DNA of 64,000 bases from Xenia sp. Carnegie-2017 (lineage: Eukaryota > Cnidaria > Anthozoa > Malacalcyonacea > Xeniidae): assembly GCF_021976095.1 (NCBI RefSeq), contig NW_025813487.1, forward strand, positions 17,079,995-17,143,994, read 5' to 3'. Each line of letters opens with the position of its first letter. Within the stretch, counting starts at the first letter, position 1. The notes under the pieces were generated by a model. The model was not told the origin of the DNA. It saw only the letters and a program-made list of their open reading frames with translations, and made no database searches. Of this stretch, positions 34,570-45,680 are shown in pieces. The position numbers were made by a program, and so were the translations under genes.

Positions 34570-35000
34570 TTTTCTTTTCTATTGTTCTTTTTTATCGTTG
34601 TGAAGCCATGATTAAACAGGGAAGTTTAAAATCTCACTGTCAACGAAGGTAAAAGAACAAATTTTACTCTTTCATTTGTTTTTGTTGATCAAATATCATT
34701 CTTTTTTTTGTATTTCATGTCATGTTCATCTTAAAAATAATAATGGTTTTCACCAAAGTTGCTTGACTATGAATACTTTCTATTTATTAATAGATAATGA
34801 TCTTGAATGTATTGATCGATAAGTTAGACCGATACAGACTGAGCAATGTTTTTAATTTGACTTGTTTACAGTTAGTTTAACAGTAAATATAAGTCGTAGA
34901 TACTTCTGTTGCATTTTCATCTCTTTTGACTTCATGATTTTAGTTGATGTAAGAACGAGTTGATTTCTGTGTATTTAGCATTTGTCGTTTGATTTTTTGC
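34570..35000 (+). pseudogene. Receptor-gene relic (I-set remnant and 3' intron)
   Basis: Words in common with gene A 19990-20290: TTTTATCGTTGTGAAG followed by GGTAAAAGAACAAATTTTACTCTTTCATTTG, and farther on GCATTTTCATCTCTTTTGAC and GAGTTGATTTCTGTGT. With 21815-22061 it marks a destroyed receptor copy now split by hAT and Ginger. Confidence 0.6.
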
Positions 35001-35723
35001 CATAACCTGTAAATTTGTTTAACAACTGCTTCTCCGAATTCGGTATTTTTTTATTGATTTTAGTAAGTTTTGGAGCTTGGCTTGGTAATTTACTTTCAGA
35101 AAGTCTGGTCACGGTGGGGCACACTGATTAAATACATTTATTTTATTCAATGTATTTTGGTTCAATGATCACCACTCAGCATTCCAGTTATATCATTTCA
35201 ATAAAAATACGCCATTGAATTACCATAGTGAATATATTGAGTGAATATATGCACATAAATATGAAATACGCCCATTGAAACTGCATAATCAACAACCACA
35301 TCACGTACGTTAAACGTTGCGAAGCAGGAAATTGGGTCTTTCTGAAATTCTCACGGAAGAAAACCAAATTACATGGGTATGTTACATTTTGCTGTATTTT
35401 TAGTGGAATAACGTACTTGTACTTGTTGAGCTCTACCTGTAGAGCGGCGGACTAGTATCCCGAAGTTGCGAGTTCAAATCTCGTCCAAGTCACATGTTTT
35501 TCATGTGCATATTAAAAACCGTGTTAGGATTAATATATTACATATATTCTCTGATGATGGCTTTGGAATAATAAGGGCCTGTCTGTTTACATGGGAATAG
35601 GGTAACCATACTTGCAAGGCTATATTTTTGTGTAGGGTGACTCTACCATTGATAGGTCTGTGTATTACTATTAATGACAGCAACATCAGCATGTTGTAGA
35701 CTTGATTGGAAATGAAACATTTT
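35001..35723. other. Intergenic DNA
   Basis: Apart from the tRNA-like sequence listed separately, nothing recognised. Confidence 0.5.
35420..35491 (+). tRNA. tRNA-like sequence (pseudo-tRNA or SINE head), doubtful
   Basis: D-arm-like GCTCTACCTGTAGAGC, an anticodon-like loop around CTAGTAT, a good T-arm (GCGAG-TTCAAAT-CTCGT) and a partly paired acceptor (ACTTG/CAAGT). The anticodon stem pairs badly, and the D-arm/acceptor spacing is off by one. A degenerate tRNA (Thr-like AGT loop) or a tRNA-derived SINE promoter are both possible. Confidence 0.35.
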
Positions 35724-37641
35724 GGCTTTCTTGAGGCATATTTATAAAGATCCATAATTCAGTGTAAGACCTCTGAAAATTGTTTCAAATTCATTTTCAT
35801 TATATTATATTCATTATATTATATTCACAATGAAGACTTAACATTTATAGAATAAAAACCTTCTTTGCCATCTCGAAAACTTCCTTGTAGATGGTGCATG
35901 GGCTTTAGTTTTATTGCTTGACTCTGTAGAGTCATGTAGCACATTTTTTGTATAATTTTATGCTTAGCAAGCAATTTATTTTCCCTGATATGCAAATATG
36001 TTGAGTAGATATGATGTTAACATAGCCCTACTGAAAGGGATTACCTTATCTCAAACGTTTTTATGGTTTATGAAATAAAAACATAACCCAACTGTTGTGG
36101 TAACCTTATCAATTTGATATCGAAACCCTAACCCTCAGGGTTACCCTAGCACACATGTAAGTTCTACATATAAAGTAATTTGACGTAGGGTAACTTGCTT
36201 GTTAATGTAAGCCTTCTGCTAGGGTTACCCTACCTCCATGGGCCTTGCAATCACTATATTTTATTATGAATCATATTGTAAACATTTGCCCATAAGCCTT
36301 GAACTTATGTAATTTTGTATGCCCTCTTTCTTGGGCTTATTTTTGTGGAGGGAATGCTTAGATTATATTGTATGGCATTCATCAGCACAGTATACATAAC
36401 ACAGTCTTTATTGACAATAGTATGAAAATTCAACGGACAAAACATTAAAACATAGTAAAAGTATGCGTAAACAGTTTGCAACTACATTAATTCTTATCCT
36501 GTAATAAATATATCCTTGTGGGCTTTTCTGCGGACCGAGTTCAAAACTTAACTAACTTCCAGTTGCAATTGTTACAAACAGTTAGTAAAAGGTAAAAATT
36601 CATTCAAAACTAAAGCATTTTATTTGAAAAGAGAAGAATTTCTGTTCACTATTACTTAAGAATTACACAAAATTACTTTCCTGTAATACTAACTGTCTTT
36701 TCCTAAAGTTCATTTTTCTAAAATAATGTCAATCCTCATCCATAACCAATGTTTCTTTTGTAGTTTGTGTATAGACAGAAATACTTTCATTACATAGTTA
36801 AATGATTTAAATTTCAAGTTTATTCTGTTAAGAACATTAGGAAAGTTAGCCCACAAATTTGGTTGTGCTATGTAAATTTCACAATCTAGTGAACTCATGA
36901 ATAATTTGCATAGCAGAACTAAGGATATGCCACTGGTCACATACAATAATTGTAATGTGAGGTGTAAATGTATCCAATGATTCACAATCTTTAGGAAACA
37001 GTATATATGTTTGTCTTATGCTTTCCTAATGAAGTCAAGAAAGAAAAATGTCTACCATGTTTTCACAGGCTTATGCTAACTGAGGAGACCTTTAAGGGAA
37101 ATTCGAGAGCTGATCGATGCAAAGCAGGTTTTGCACTTGCTTGAGCGTTCTCACAAAGAACTCTGAGGTTTGCATAAGATTTTCGAAGTTTGTGTTTTAA
37201 TTTTCCACAAAGTGCATTAATGAATGGTTTGCAAAATCTCTTTGATTGATTGAGGTTGAGCTACGATCGATTTACCCAGGCTAATGCAAACTCAGCCTTT
37301 GACCAATCAGCGCCCATGTTTTACTGTTTTTATTTTATAAAGCAAATTAAAACACGAAAAGTTTATTGCAATGATAAAGATATTCCTGTGGTAGAATTAA
37401 TGGAACATATTGCTACGCAAAATGTTACCCATTTACGAGTAGAAATTACTATTTATTTTGATGCACCATGTTTAGTTCTGTGCACCGGAGATGGGCCGCA
37501 GCGTCGGCTATTTTTACCAGTTCAGAATTGACAAGCCTGAGCTGAAAAACCGGAATTTTTACAGCACTAACCATGTTAACTTATGATTTTATTTTCAAAG
37601 ATCGTAAGCATTAAAATTCATCATTTAATTTTTTAGTGAAA
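35724..37641. other. 5' flank of gene B
   Basis: Non-coding and collinear with the gene A flank. A small open frame (37250-37531) is antigenically meaningless to call: it is conserved in copy 1 (14070-14336) only as DNA homology, with indels. It probably contains the promoter and 5' UTR of gene B. Confidence 0.6.
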
Positions 37642-37705
37642 ATGGTAAAGACAAATTTAGTATTTTCGACTGTTACATTGATCACATTTCTTGGTCTTGC
37701 CAAAG
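37642..37705 (+). CDS. Gene B exon 1: signal peptide
   Basis: MVKTNLVFSTVTLITFLGLAKG (last codon split), followed by donor GTATTT. Confidence 0.87.
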
Positions 37706-40700
37706 GTATTTAACTTCAAATATCCATTTCTTTATTTTTTCTTAAATGATTTTTGATGTATTTTTAGTTGTTGTTGTAGTAATATTTAATTTGTTTATTT
37801 TTTTATTCACAATTTTTGAAAAGAACCTGAATTGAGAACATCAATTACATTTGTTATGTTAGTAGAAGATGTATTTTTTCCTGAACTATCTTTTTATCAG
37901 TCATAGGTATCAGTTAAATTTCCATTTCAGGAACAATAACATGTCCACCTGATGGTCAAAGATTTGTATTTTTACCTGGATCTTCTCACAATATAACTTG
38001 GACATTAAATGTTACTGAAGACATTAATTTATGGCTTTGGGGTTTTACACCTCGTGGTTCATCTTCCCCTCAACAAATTGCAGTAATATTTCCTATTAGT
38101 GATATACCCCAATATTCACCATCACCTTTAACATTTGAAGTTTTTAAACCTGGAACTTTGTGGCTGAAGAATGTAAATCAAAGTTACAATGGTGAATTTT
38201 CATTTACTATTTTTACTATTCCTCGTACTCCTCCATCAAAAGTAAATGTTTATATTGCTGGTAAGTTTTAATTATTTCAATCTTTCTTGTATTGTATACA
38301 TTGTTCAGATTATTTAATGGGGGAAACTTGGTCTAAAAAATTTTGCCGAAGAAACGTTTATAACTGTTATTGTGTCGTTGCAAACTTTCTTTTTCGGAGT
38401 TGGATCTTTAGGACATTTGACAATGTTTCTGCAGCTCATGCAATTGTAACAATAAGTGGCAATAATGAAGACCCAAAATATAATACATCAGTCCTTAAGT
38501 CATTTGGTTTAGATGTTGAAGTTTTTAAACCTGCAACTCTAATGTTAAAGAATTTTACTCAAAGTTACATTGGTGTTTATAAATTTACCTAACTCCCGAT
38601 CCTATTGACTCATTGTAAACGTGTCTATTGCAATTAAGTTGTATTTATTATTTTTAACTTAGCAGCGTGGTTATCCAAGCCTTTCATGTAATCTGAGTAG
38701 CTTTAGCATCGGACGTAATTATACGATATGACCGCGCTTGGAATCCCATAGCTAAATACTTGAGCCGTTGAGCGAAGACAAATGCGAAGACTTGTTTTAT
38801 CTTGTTTTAATTTAAAAAGGAAATTATAAGGCATCTTTTGATTTGAATAATCTATGTTAAAGTGTTTGCATCACAGATTTTACTACATTTGAGTATGGGA
38901 CAAAAATTAGTTATTGATACGACTTTCGACGTTTTGATACCACTTTCGACTTTAGTGTTATAAAATTTGATATCAATTGATCAACTGGTATCATGACTAT
39001 TATGTCTTGCCGAACAAAGAACAGTCTATCCACGCTTACAGATGCTGATGTTAAAAGCTTGATTCTGAAATTGCCCAAAACAGATGAAACCAAAGAAAAA
39101 GATATTCCATCAGAAAGATCTGCCAAAGATAACGGAAACAAGACGAAAGAAATTAAAACGTGCACCGAACCTAATGATAAAGAACCAAAATTTTGCGCGC
39201 ACGTGGTTAATGTCGAGACATTTGTTTTAACATTATCCAGCACAGACTAAATTGTTTCAGAAAAGTTAGACATAGACGATAATGCAAGTAAACTCGACCA
39301 AATCCTCGCTCGTCTTCGTATTTTAGAAGGAAAATCGAAAAACGGTGATAACGAAAAAGCCGTCCTTCTAGTCGACAACGCAAAAATGGCAGCCGAGATT
39401 GACCATTTAAAATTTTTTATTAGCATGCTAAGAGAAGACAACAATCGAATCTTGTCTCTCCTTGATAACAATCAAAATGCTTGGATAGATGTCAATCGTA
39501 AGAATCAACCCAAGACCAACCAACAAAACTAACAACTAATCCTCTTCCTCTAGTAAATAGATTTGGAAGTCTCCACGATAAATCCCACAAAGAAAATCAC
39601 GTAGCTCCGACAGTTAGAAAACCGTCATTGCAAGTATGCCTCACTCAGTCAACTCAGTCCCAACTGAATGCTTACCGCTGTAAGCAGAAGGAAAAGTTTT
39701 TAAAATTAAAAATTGGCAATCCTAATGAAGACAACGAGCAAACTGACAAAAAAATATCAATCTCAACTGAATGCCTACCACAATAAACAGAAGGAAAAGT
39801 TCACAAATCAAAAATCGACACTCCTAATGACGACCAAGATATAACTGACCAAAAAACCCATAATTATTCAGCTGCGTCAACTCTCATCATTGGTGACTCA
39901 ATGTTAAAACATATATATCCAAAAAAGATCTCCAGGGCACCGAGAGGGAAATCTACCTGCCACTCCTTCAGTGGTGCAAAAGTAAAGGACATTCAGCAAA
40001 AAGTCCTGGAGATCCCCCAAAATAAATATGGTTCTATTATTATTCATGTTGGTACTAATGATCTTGTCAATAGTAGTGCTGATGAAGTTGCCACAGGTTT
40101 AGAAACATTAATTGTAAGTGCGAAGAAGTTAGCAGGTAAAGTGGGAAGGTCAAGTGTTATAAAAAGATATGATCGCAAGACCGTTCACAATGTCTTAAAT
40201 CATAAAATGTCTTAAGTCTGTTTTTTTCTAAAAACGATGGAACCGCTATTTAATAAGCTTAATGGTCGGGTCCTTTGTCGATAGAAACAGTTCATTTTTA
40301 AATTGGCTTTATTTTGGTGAGGACTTGAGTAGTCATCATTAAAACAACTGCTATATATACAAGTTGATTCACCTTTAACAGATAGCAGACGTTGACACCT
40401 GACGAGTTGCCTGCCGAAATGAATAGCGTCTTAAATTTCTAAAACAGTTATTTTCAGAATTTTCAGGTTAATGCTCTAATTCTAAAACAGTTCCGAACTC
40501 TTGAGTTTTTCTATGTTTTCTTTTGTTAGTTTTTTCTTCTCCGTTTTATCTAGGATTTCGTGGTTTTTATTTGGTTTCAGTCCATTCACCATTGCATTTG
40601 CTTTCTTTAAGGCGATATTCAATTTTGTCACCACGACAAAGTCTCTGTTTTAATTATTATTGGATTGTTAAGCGTAAACTATCAGCATTGTTTTCCATAG

Positions 40701-43517
40701 TTAACATGATTTTTAACTAAGCCTAAACAAATGCTTATAAAGAAACTCTGCATTTTCTATCTAGTTCCTCAGCATGGTGGAAAATGTGGAGTTAAAAAAT
40801 TTCTCAATTGTAAACAAACACTCAGTACTCCGCACTCTACATTTTCTACAATGCCATAAAAATAAGACAATTATGAACTATTGGTTTGTTTTGTCATGAA
40901 AATGTGTTATATATAACATGTTGTTAAATTTGACAAAAGAAATTTCGTGTTTACGATTCAAATTTCAACCAAGATAGAGAATATCTTTGTACTTCACTCC
41001 TTGGGGATCGGCTGCAATTCGCCTATAGTCAATAAACTTGTCAAAATTATGTAAAATGTTGCTTTCCTAAATTCCTAATGGGGGTTGCTATTTTTAAAAT
41101 AACTTGATTTAATTTATCAATTACTTTTCACCATATATTCATTTTCTTTTTTTGAATATTGACTGAAAATTTTCTGTTTTTTTTTCAGTTAAACCAAACG
41201 TGATAATTTATTGTTCAACTCCTCTGGTTGTGGATAAAGGTGATAATGTATCATGTGTATGTAGAGGTGAAGGAGGTAACCCTCCTGCTAATGTCACATG
41301 GTTTGATAAAAATAACAACATAATTGGTGATGTTGGAGTTGTAAGTAAGACATTAGTAATCACCAATGTTACATTGAATGAAGGTGGAATTTGCAGATGT
41401 AAAGCACAGAGTTATAATGATCCACGTTTTAGAGATGAAAAATCTATTGAAGTAACAGTGAAAGCTACTTGTAAGTTTGAAAGACAGCATTTCAGATCTC
41501 ATTATAAACGTTTGTGTAGAATATTGAATTTAATTTTATTCTTTACAGATCCACCACAACAAACCAATATCTCAATCAGTCCAATGTCAGTAAAAAAAGG
41601 TCAAAATGTGACAATAACCTGTGAATCAGATGGTTATCCTGAACCAACCTACACTATTTATCATAACGGTGCAGTTATCAGTAATGATAAGACATACATC
41701 ATTCAATCTGTCAACTTAAATCACGCTGGTTCATATCGTTGTGAAGCAAAAAATAAAGTGGGAAATGATTCATCTGATGTTAAAAATCTTACTATCATCA
41801 AAGGTAAAATTAAAATTTTACTTCATCAACTGTTGGGCTAGTATTCTACATTGTACATGAACAAATTGCGACTGATCAGTTTCATTCCATTTGTACACGA
41901 TAGTACAAGATTGTGCTGAACAATGAAGATAGTTACATATTTTTCTTTGTTGGCGAGATTTAGATTTGTTGTGCTGAAAGACTACCACTGCCAATTATGA
42001 TTGACTCTTAAGCCTACACCTCATATGCCCCTTTTGCTGCCTGCTGCGCTGACGTATGCATCTGTCGTCACCTAGCTGTTAACTTTGCCTATTGCATATC
42101 CTCATTAAATAGGTTATCAAAAGCCTTAGACGACTATGATTTGTTTACAGTTCTTCGAAGACCAACGATAGTTGTTTAGGCTTCATAATAAGTCAATATT
42201 GTTTATGTCTAGTCGGTCACGCGATTGACTTTCAAAATTTCAAAATTTATTATTGATATACATTTTGAAATTTGAGTGATTATTGTTATGTTGTTGTTCT
42301 TTTCCAACATCAAAGTCTTTTTTACAAATAAGATTTTCACTAAGCAAATTGCTTAATAGTGCAATGGCTTAGTCCAAAAATCTCATTGAATAGCAGTTTA
42401 GTGGAAAATTTCCACTAATCTAGAGTTTTAGGGAGTAATAAGCGGGCTGCGTGCTGGCTTGTGACTGGTTAGGGCATCGATCGAACACTCCTAAGAAAAT
42501 GCACCTAACACTAACGAATACTCTCATTATTAATTTTCTTTTTCATAACTAATTTAAGAAAGAAATATTTTCTGTTTTTAATTTCAGTGAAACCAAATGT
42601 GATAATTAATTGTTCAACACCTCTGGTTGTGAATGAAGGTGATAATGTGTCATGTGTATGTAGAGGTGAAGGAGGTAACCCTCCTGCTAATGTCACATGG
42701 TTTGATAAAAATAACAACATAATTGGTGATGTTGGAGTTGTAAGTAAGACATTAGTAATCACTAATGTTACATTGAATGATGGTGGAAGTTACAGATGTA
42801 AAGCACAAAGTTATAATGATCCACGTTTTAGAGATGAAAAATCTATTGAAGTAACAGTGAAAGCTACTTGTAAGTTTTGCAAGACATCGCTCTTTTATAG
42901 CATTCTTTAGCTCTGGCCACCCAATGTACTTAACATCATGACCTTTTCCTTAGACATAATGGAAATGTTCAATTCAATCTATCCATTGCTCAATCAAAAT
43001 GCTCCAATCTTGTTATCATATGTATTTTAGTATTGTATGCAAATAAACTCTTGATTTTTTTCCATGTTGTAAGTTCTATGCTTCTTTTCTAGACAACGTT
43101 CTTTGTGATGACCAAAATGAGAGAATAAAACAGTACAAAACAGAATGGTACATTATTTTAATAACTTTAACATCTGGAATTATCGTTGGAATTTTCGTCT
43201 CTGTTTTATTTTTTTTGCGTTATCGTCAACATTGGTTAAGTAAAAAACGTCAACAATTTCAATCTCCATTTGAAGTTAGAAAAAATCCTGTTGATACAAC
43301 TTATCAAGAATTGGATTTATTAAAAATGAATGAAGAAGATAATTATCAATCATTGAGACCAGAGGATGACACAATTGATAAAACTTATCAAGAACTGGAC
43401 ATATCGAAAAGGAATATAGAAAATAATAATTATGAATCTTTGCAAAAAAATAATGAATCGGAGTACGAGATAGCCGACGAAAGAAGAAATTATGAGAACA
43501 TTAATTTGTTATTATAA
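37642..43517 (+). CDS. Gene B: IgSF receptor, V-Ig-Iset-Ig-TM with tandem ITAM-like tail
   Basis: Predicted exons: 37642-37705 signal, 37931-38260 V-like, 41189-41470 Ig, 41549-41803 I-set, 42588-42869 Ig, 43093-43517 TM and tail. Splice sites are all GT/AG, internal exons are phase 1-1, and the summed length (1638 nt) is in frame, giving about 545 residues. The best-preserved receptor in the window: no frame defect was seen. Domain order differs from gene A (Ig-Ig-I-set), so cassettes have been exchanged since duplication. A conserved AATAAA lies at 44203. By analogy with cnidarian Alr proteins it could be a homophilic self/non-self receptor, but ligand and function are unknown. Confidence 0.85.
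37931..38260 (+). CDS. Gene B exon 2: V-like Ig domain without canonical cysteines
   Basis: 110 codons. Same strand pattern as gene A (SHNITWTL, LWLWGFTPRG, FEVFKPGTLWLKNVNQ, YNGEFSFTI). A single Cys near the start (ITCPP) is not at a canonical position. Residues differ from gene A mostly in the C-C'-C'' region (ARLFSISDTPEYFL versus AVIFPISDIPQYSP). Confidence 0.78.
38310..38635 (+). pseudogene. Degenerate second V-like exon in gene B
   Basis: Retains AAHAIVTISGNNEDPKYNTS and LDVEVFKPATLMLKNFTQSYIGVYKFT, followed by a stop. The donor is GCAATTAAG instead of GCAAGTAAG, so the splice site is also lost, unlike in gene A. Confidence 0.78.
38993..40215 (+). pseudogene. LINE ORF1 (SGNH esterase-like) relic in gene B intron
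   Basis: The same insertion as in gene A, but broken by a stop after LTLSSTD (39248) and by shifts near 39530 and 39760. LIIGDSMLKHI and IIIHVGTNDL remain (39880-40060). Confidence 0.8.
40216..41188. other. Gene B intron
   Basis: Non-coding. Partly shared with gene A 18040-18335 (TTTCGTGG, GGTTTCAGTCCATTCACCAT) and with 45720-45900. Confidence 0.55.
41189..41470 (+). CDS. Gene B exon 3: Ig domain (four-Cys plus one)
   Basis: 94 codons. INC is replaced by IYC; SCVC is kept. The F strand reads GGICRCKAQ, with Cys replacing the usual Tyr two residues before the canonical Cys, giving five cysteines. Phase 1-1. Confidence 0.85.
41549..41803 (+). CDS. Gene B exon 4: I-set-like Ig domain
   Basis: 85 codons. 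Cys pair in TITCESDGYPEP and SYRCEAKN; ends ATCAAAG|GTAAAA. The intron that follows is the repeated cassette intron. Confidence 0.87.
42588..42869 (+). CDS. Gene B exon 5: Ig domain (four-Cys type)
   Basis: 94 codons; INC, SCVC and YRC present. It joins directly to the TM exon, unlike gene A where an I-set precedes it. Confidence 0.87.
43093..43517 (+). CDS. Gene B exon 6: transmembrane segment and six-tyrosine tail
   Basis: TM WYIILITLTSGIIVGIFVSV with GxxxG, then RYRQHW. The tail has YQEL-x10-YQSL, YQEL-x11-YESL, then YEIA and YENI before the stop. The juxtamembrane Cys pair of gene A is a single Cys here (IKQY instead of IKQC). This is the longer, probably ancestral, tail. Confidence 0.87.
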
Positions 43518-44798
43518 ACATGTGTTTATAAACATTTTCCATGTTGTAAAGTCACAATGGCGCTTTTACGAACGTTTATATTTTTTGATAAGATTTGAAT
43601 TTTGCATCTTTTCCTCCCTTTGGAGCTGCCAATACTTTATGATTTCCAGAAGGAAGCCATTTTTGGATAGTAAAATACACTGGTCATTGTGACTCATTCA
43701 TTACTTGTTTTTAATAACAGTGTATGGTAATACTGTTTTTGAATAAGTATTTTCAATTTATCTTACTATACACCTGCCTTCCCGACTTGTTTCCCGTGTA
43801 TACCAAATTTTTTAGAACAGGATCACGAAAAGGCCCTGAAAAAGCACGAAATCTTATTTCTGATGAACCTAAATCGTAAATTTCATAATTTGTCTTTGAT
43901 TAGAGAATGCCTTGAGACCCATCTAGTTAAGAGAAGACCATAGTTGGATAGTTAAGAACACCTTTAGTGATCTACTACGGAGCGCCAATCGCAACAAAAA
44001 TTGTTTACAGTTTATATGGTCTCATTTTTAATACAAGGCTAGTGGGGTGTTCGACAACACAAAAAGAGCCTCATGAATGCGGGGACCTTTAGAAAATTTA
44101 CCGTCTTAATACTTGAAATATAAACAAATGTACTGGAGAATCCCGACTGTTTAATATCGCAATGCTCCAGACATACAAAAACCTCCATCATTCAGGAGCA
44201 ACAATAAAACTGTTAACGTTTTGATATTTCATTTTCAATCTGAATGCTAAAACAACAAAAGCAATAACTTTAAGTTTATAATACATTTACATTCAAAGGC
44301 CTAAAGATGTTTTTCTTTGATATCGTAGTCAGCAGTTATTAAGTAATGGAGCACCCGCCGGTGAAGAACATACGCTGTATTTAGGGATGTATTGTTTGTG
44401 AATGATATTTTATTTTATAAAAAATGTTTTGTTTTATCTTCAGTGAACTAGTTACAATGGGAATAGTTTTACAGACATTAACTGCAGTCAATAGTTATGA
44501 ACAAATAACCAAAAAGGTATTTAACACAAATTCACAACATCGAAAGTCAACAAGTAAGATTTTCAGTGTCTTGAATTAAAGGTGAAGTAAATGTATCATG
44601 ACGATGAGCAAAAAAATAAATATTTGCACACCATGAGACCTGGAAACTTTTTAAAAAAAGAAAGTTACCTGTTGTTGATGAAAAAAGAAGCAATTTTCTC
44701 ACGTTGAAGATAAAGCGATAAACTGAATCGTGTAACTTCTACGTTAAGAAAGATGGATTAAGCAATTCATTCATTCAAACTTATACTTTCGTTTATAT
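43518..44798. other. Gene B 3' flank
   Basis: Putative 3' UTR and duplicated flank to 44283 with AATAAA at 44203. From 44284 to 44798 the DNA is unique and has no recognised feature. Confidence 0.55.
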
Positions 44799-45116
44799 CA
44801 GGGGTCTCCAAACTTTACAGCCAGAGGGCCACATGAACTTTCATCCAGCATGTTGAGGGCCGAAGAATAAAAAAAAATTTCCACGTTATCCTTCAGCTTT
44901 TTAAATTTCGCAATGTGCTTGAAACGGAAGTAGGAAGTTGGGAGAAAAATTGACGTAAGCCACTCTTGCTAGTTGGCTTAGTCATAACGTGAACTTTCTG
45001 CACAAAGTTTATTTTGTTTAATAATATTATTATGTTTTCTTAAGTGTCTCTGCGGGCCGGATTGAGAGGCACAACGGGCCGCATCTGGCCCGCGGGCCGT
45101 AGTTTGGAGACTCCTG
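44799..45116. mobile_element. 318-bp non-autonomous hAT element (MITE)
   Basis: TIRs CAGGGGTCTCCAAACT and CAGGAGTCTCCAAACT (15/16) with an exact 8-bp target duplication GTTTATAT (44791-44798, 45117-45124). The GC-rich inner ends GGGCCGCATCTGGCCCGCGG are typical of a very widespread animal hAT MITE type. Confidence 0.96.
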
Positions 45117-45358
45117 GTTTATATGAACATGTCACTGAATTTCGTATGGATTAATCAATATTTTTTACTTGTGGTGTATAATGATGGGAAAGGCGCTAAT
45201 ATTTCCGTATATAAAGAACGAAAAGTTGAAAGTAGTTCCATCAATTGCAGAAATATTTGGTATTTGTGACCAATAACAAAAACTTCAATTCTGTGCGTCT
45301 ATGTTTTTCCACAAATGATTTAATTTTGATATAGCAATATCCAATTGATAAATTTAGG

Positions 45359-45680
45359 TTCAATAATATCTCCACCTGGATGGTGAAAAATTTGTATTTT
45401 TACCTGGATCTTCTCACAATATAACTTGGAGATTTGAAGTGACCTCATCCATAATTGCACGTGTTTGGTCCTTTATCCCTCGTGGTGCTACTGCTGCTCA
45501 ACGACTTGCAACGTTAACTGGTAATGGTGAACGGCGATATGATTCATCACCTTTAACATTTCAAGTTTTTGAACCTGAAACTCTGATGTTAAAGAATGTC
45601 GATCAAACAGTGGTGTTTACACATTTACTGTCGTAGCTAATACTGATGACACACAAAGAAAGTAAATGTGTATATTCCCT
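45359..45680 (+). pseudogene. Orphan V-like pseudo-exon
   Basis: Reads SIISPP, a 1-nt insertion, then EKFVFLPGSSHNITWRF, ARVWSFIPRGATAAQRLATL, LTFQVFEPETLMLKNVDQ and a second shift before GVYTFTVVANTDD. No signal exon or downstream Ig exon lies next to it. The following 200 bp match the gene B intron, so this is a partial receptor copy. Confidence 0.8.

Larger units (their letters stand above)
35724..44283. repeat. Segmental duplication, copy 2 (gene B and flanks)
   Basis: Homologous to 1-21815 but without the CACAG element, LINE, Copia/hAT and the hAT relic. It provides empty sites for them. Both copies share the LINE ORF1 relic and the V pseudo-exon. Confidence 0.9.

Noticed and set aside
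37250-37531. 93-codon open frame upstream of gene B
   Set aside because: Its homologous DNA at 14054-14336 in copy 1 is frameshifted relative to it, and no family is recognised; treated as flank, probably 5' UTR or promoter DNA.
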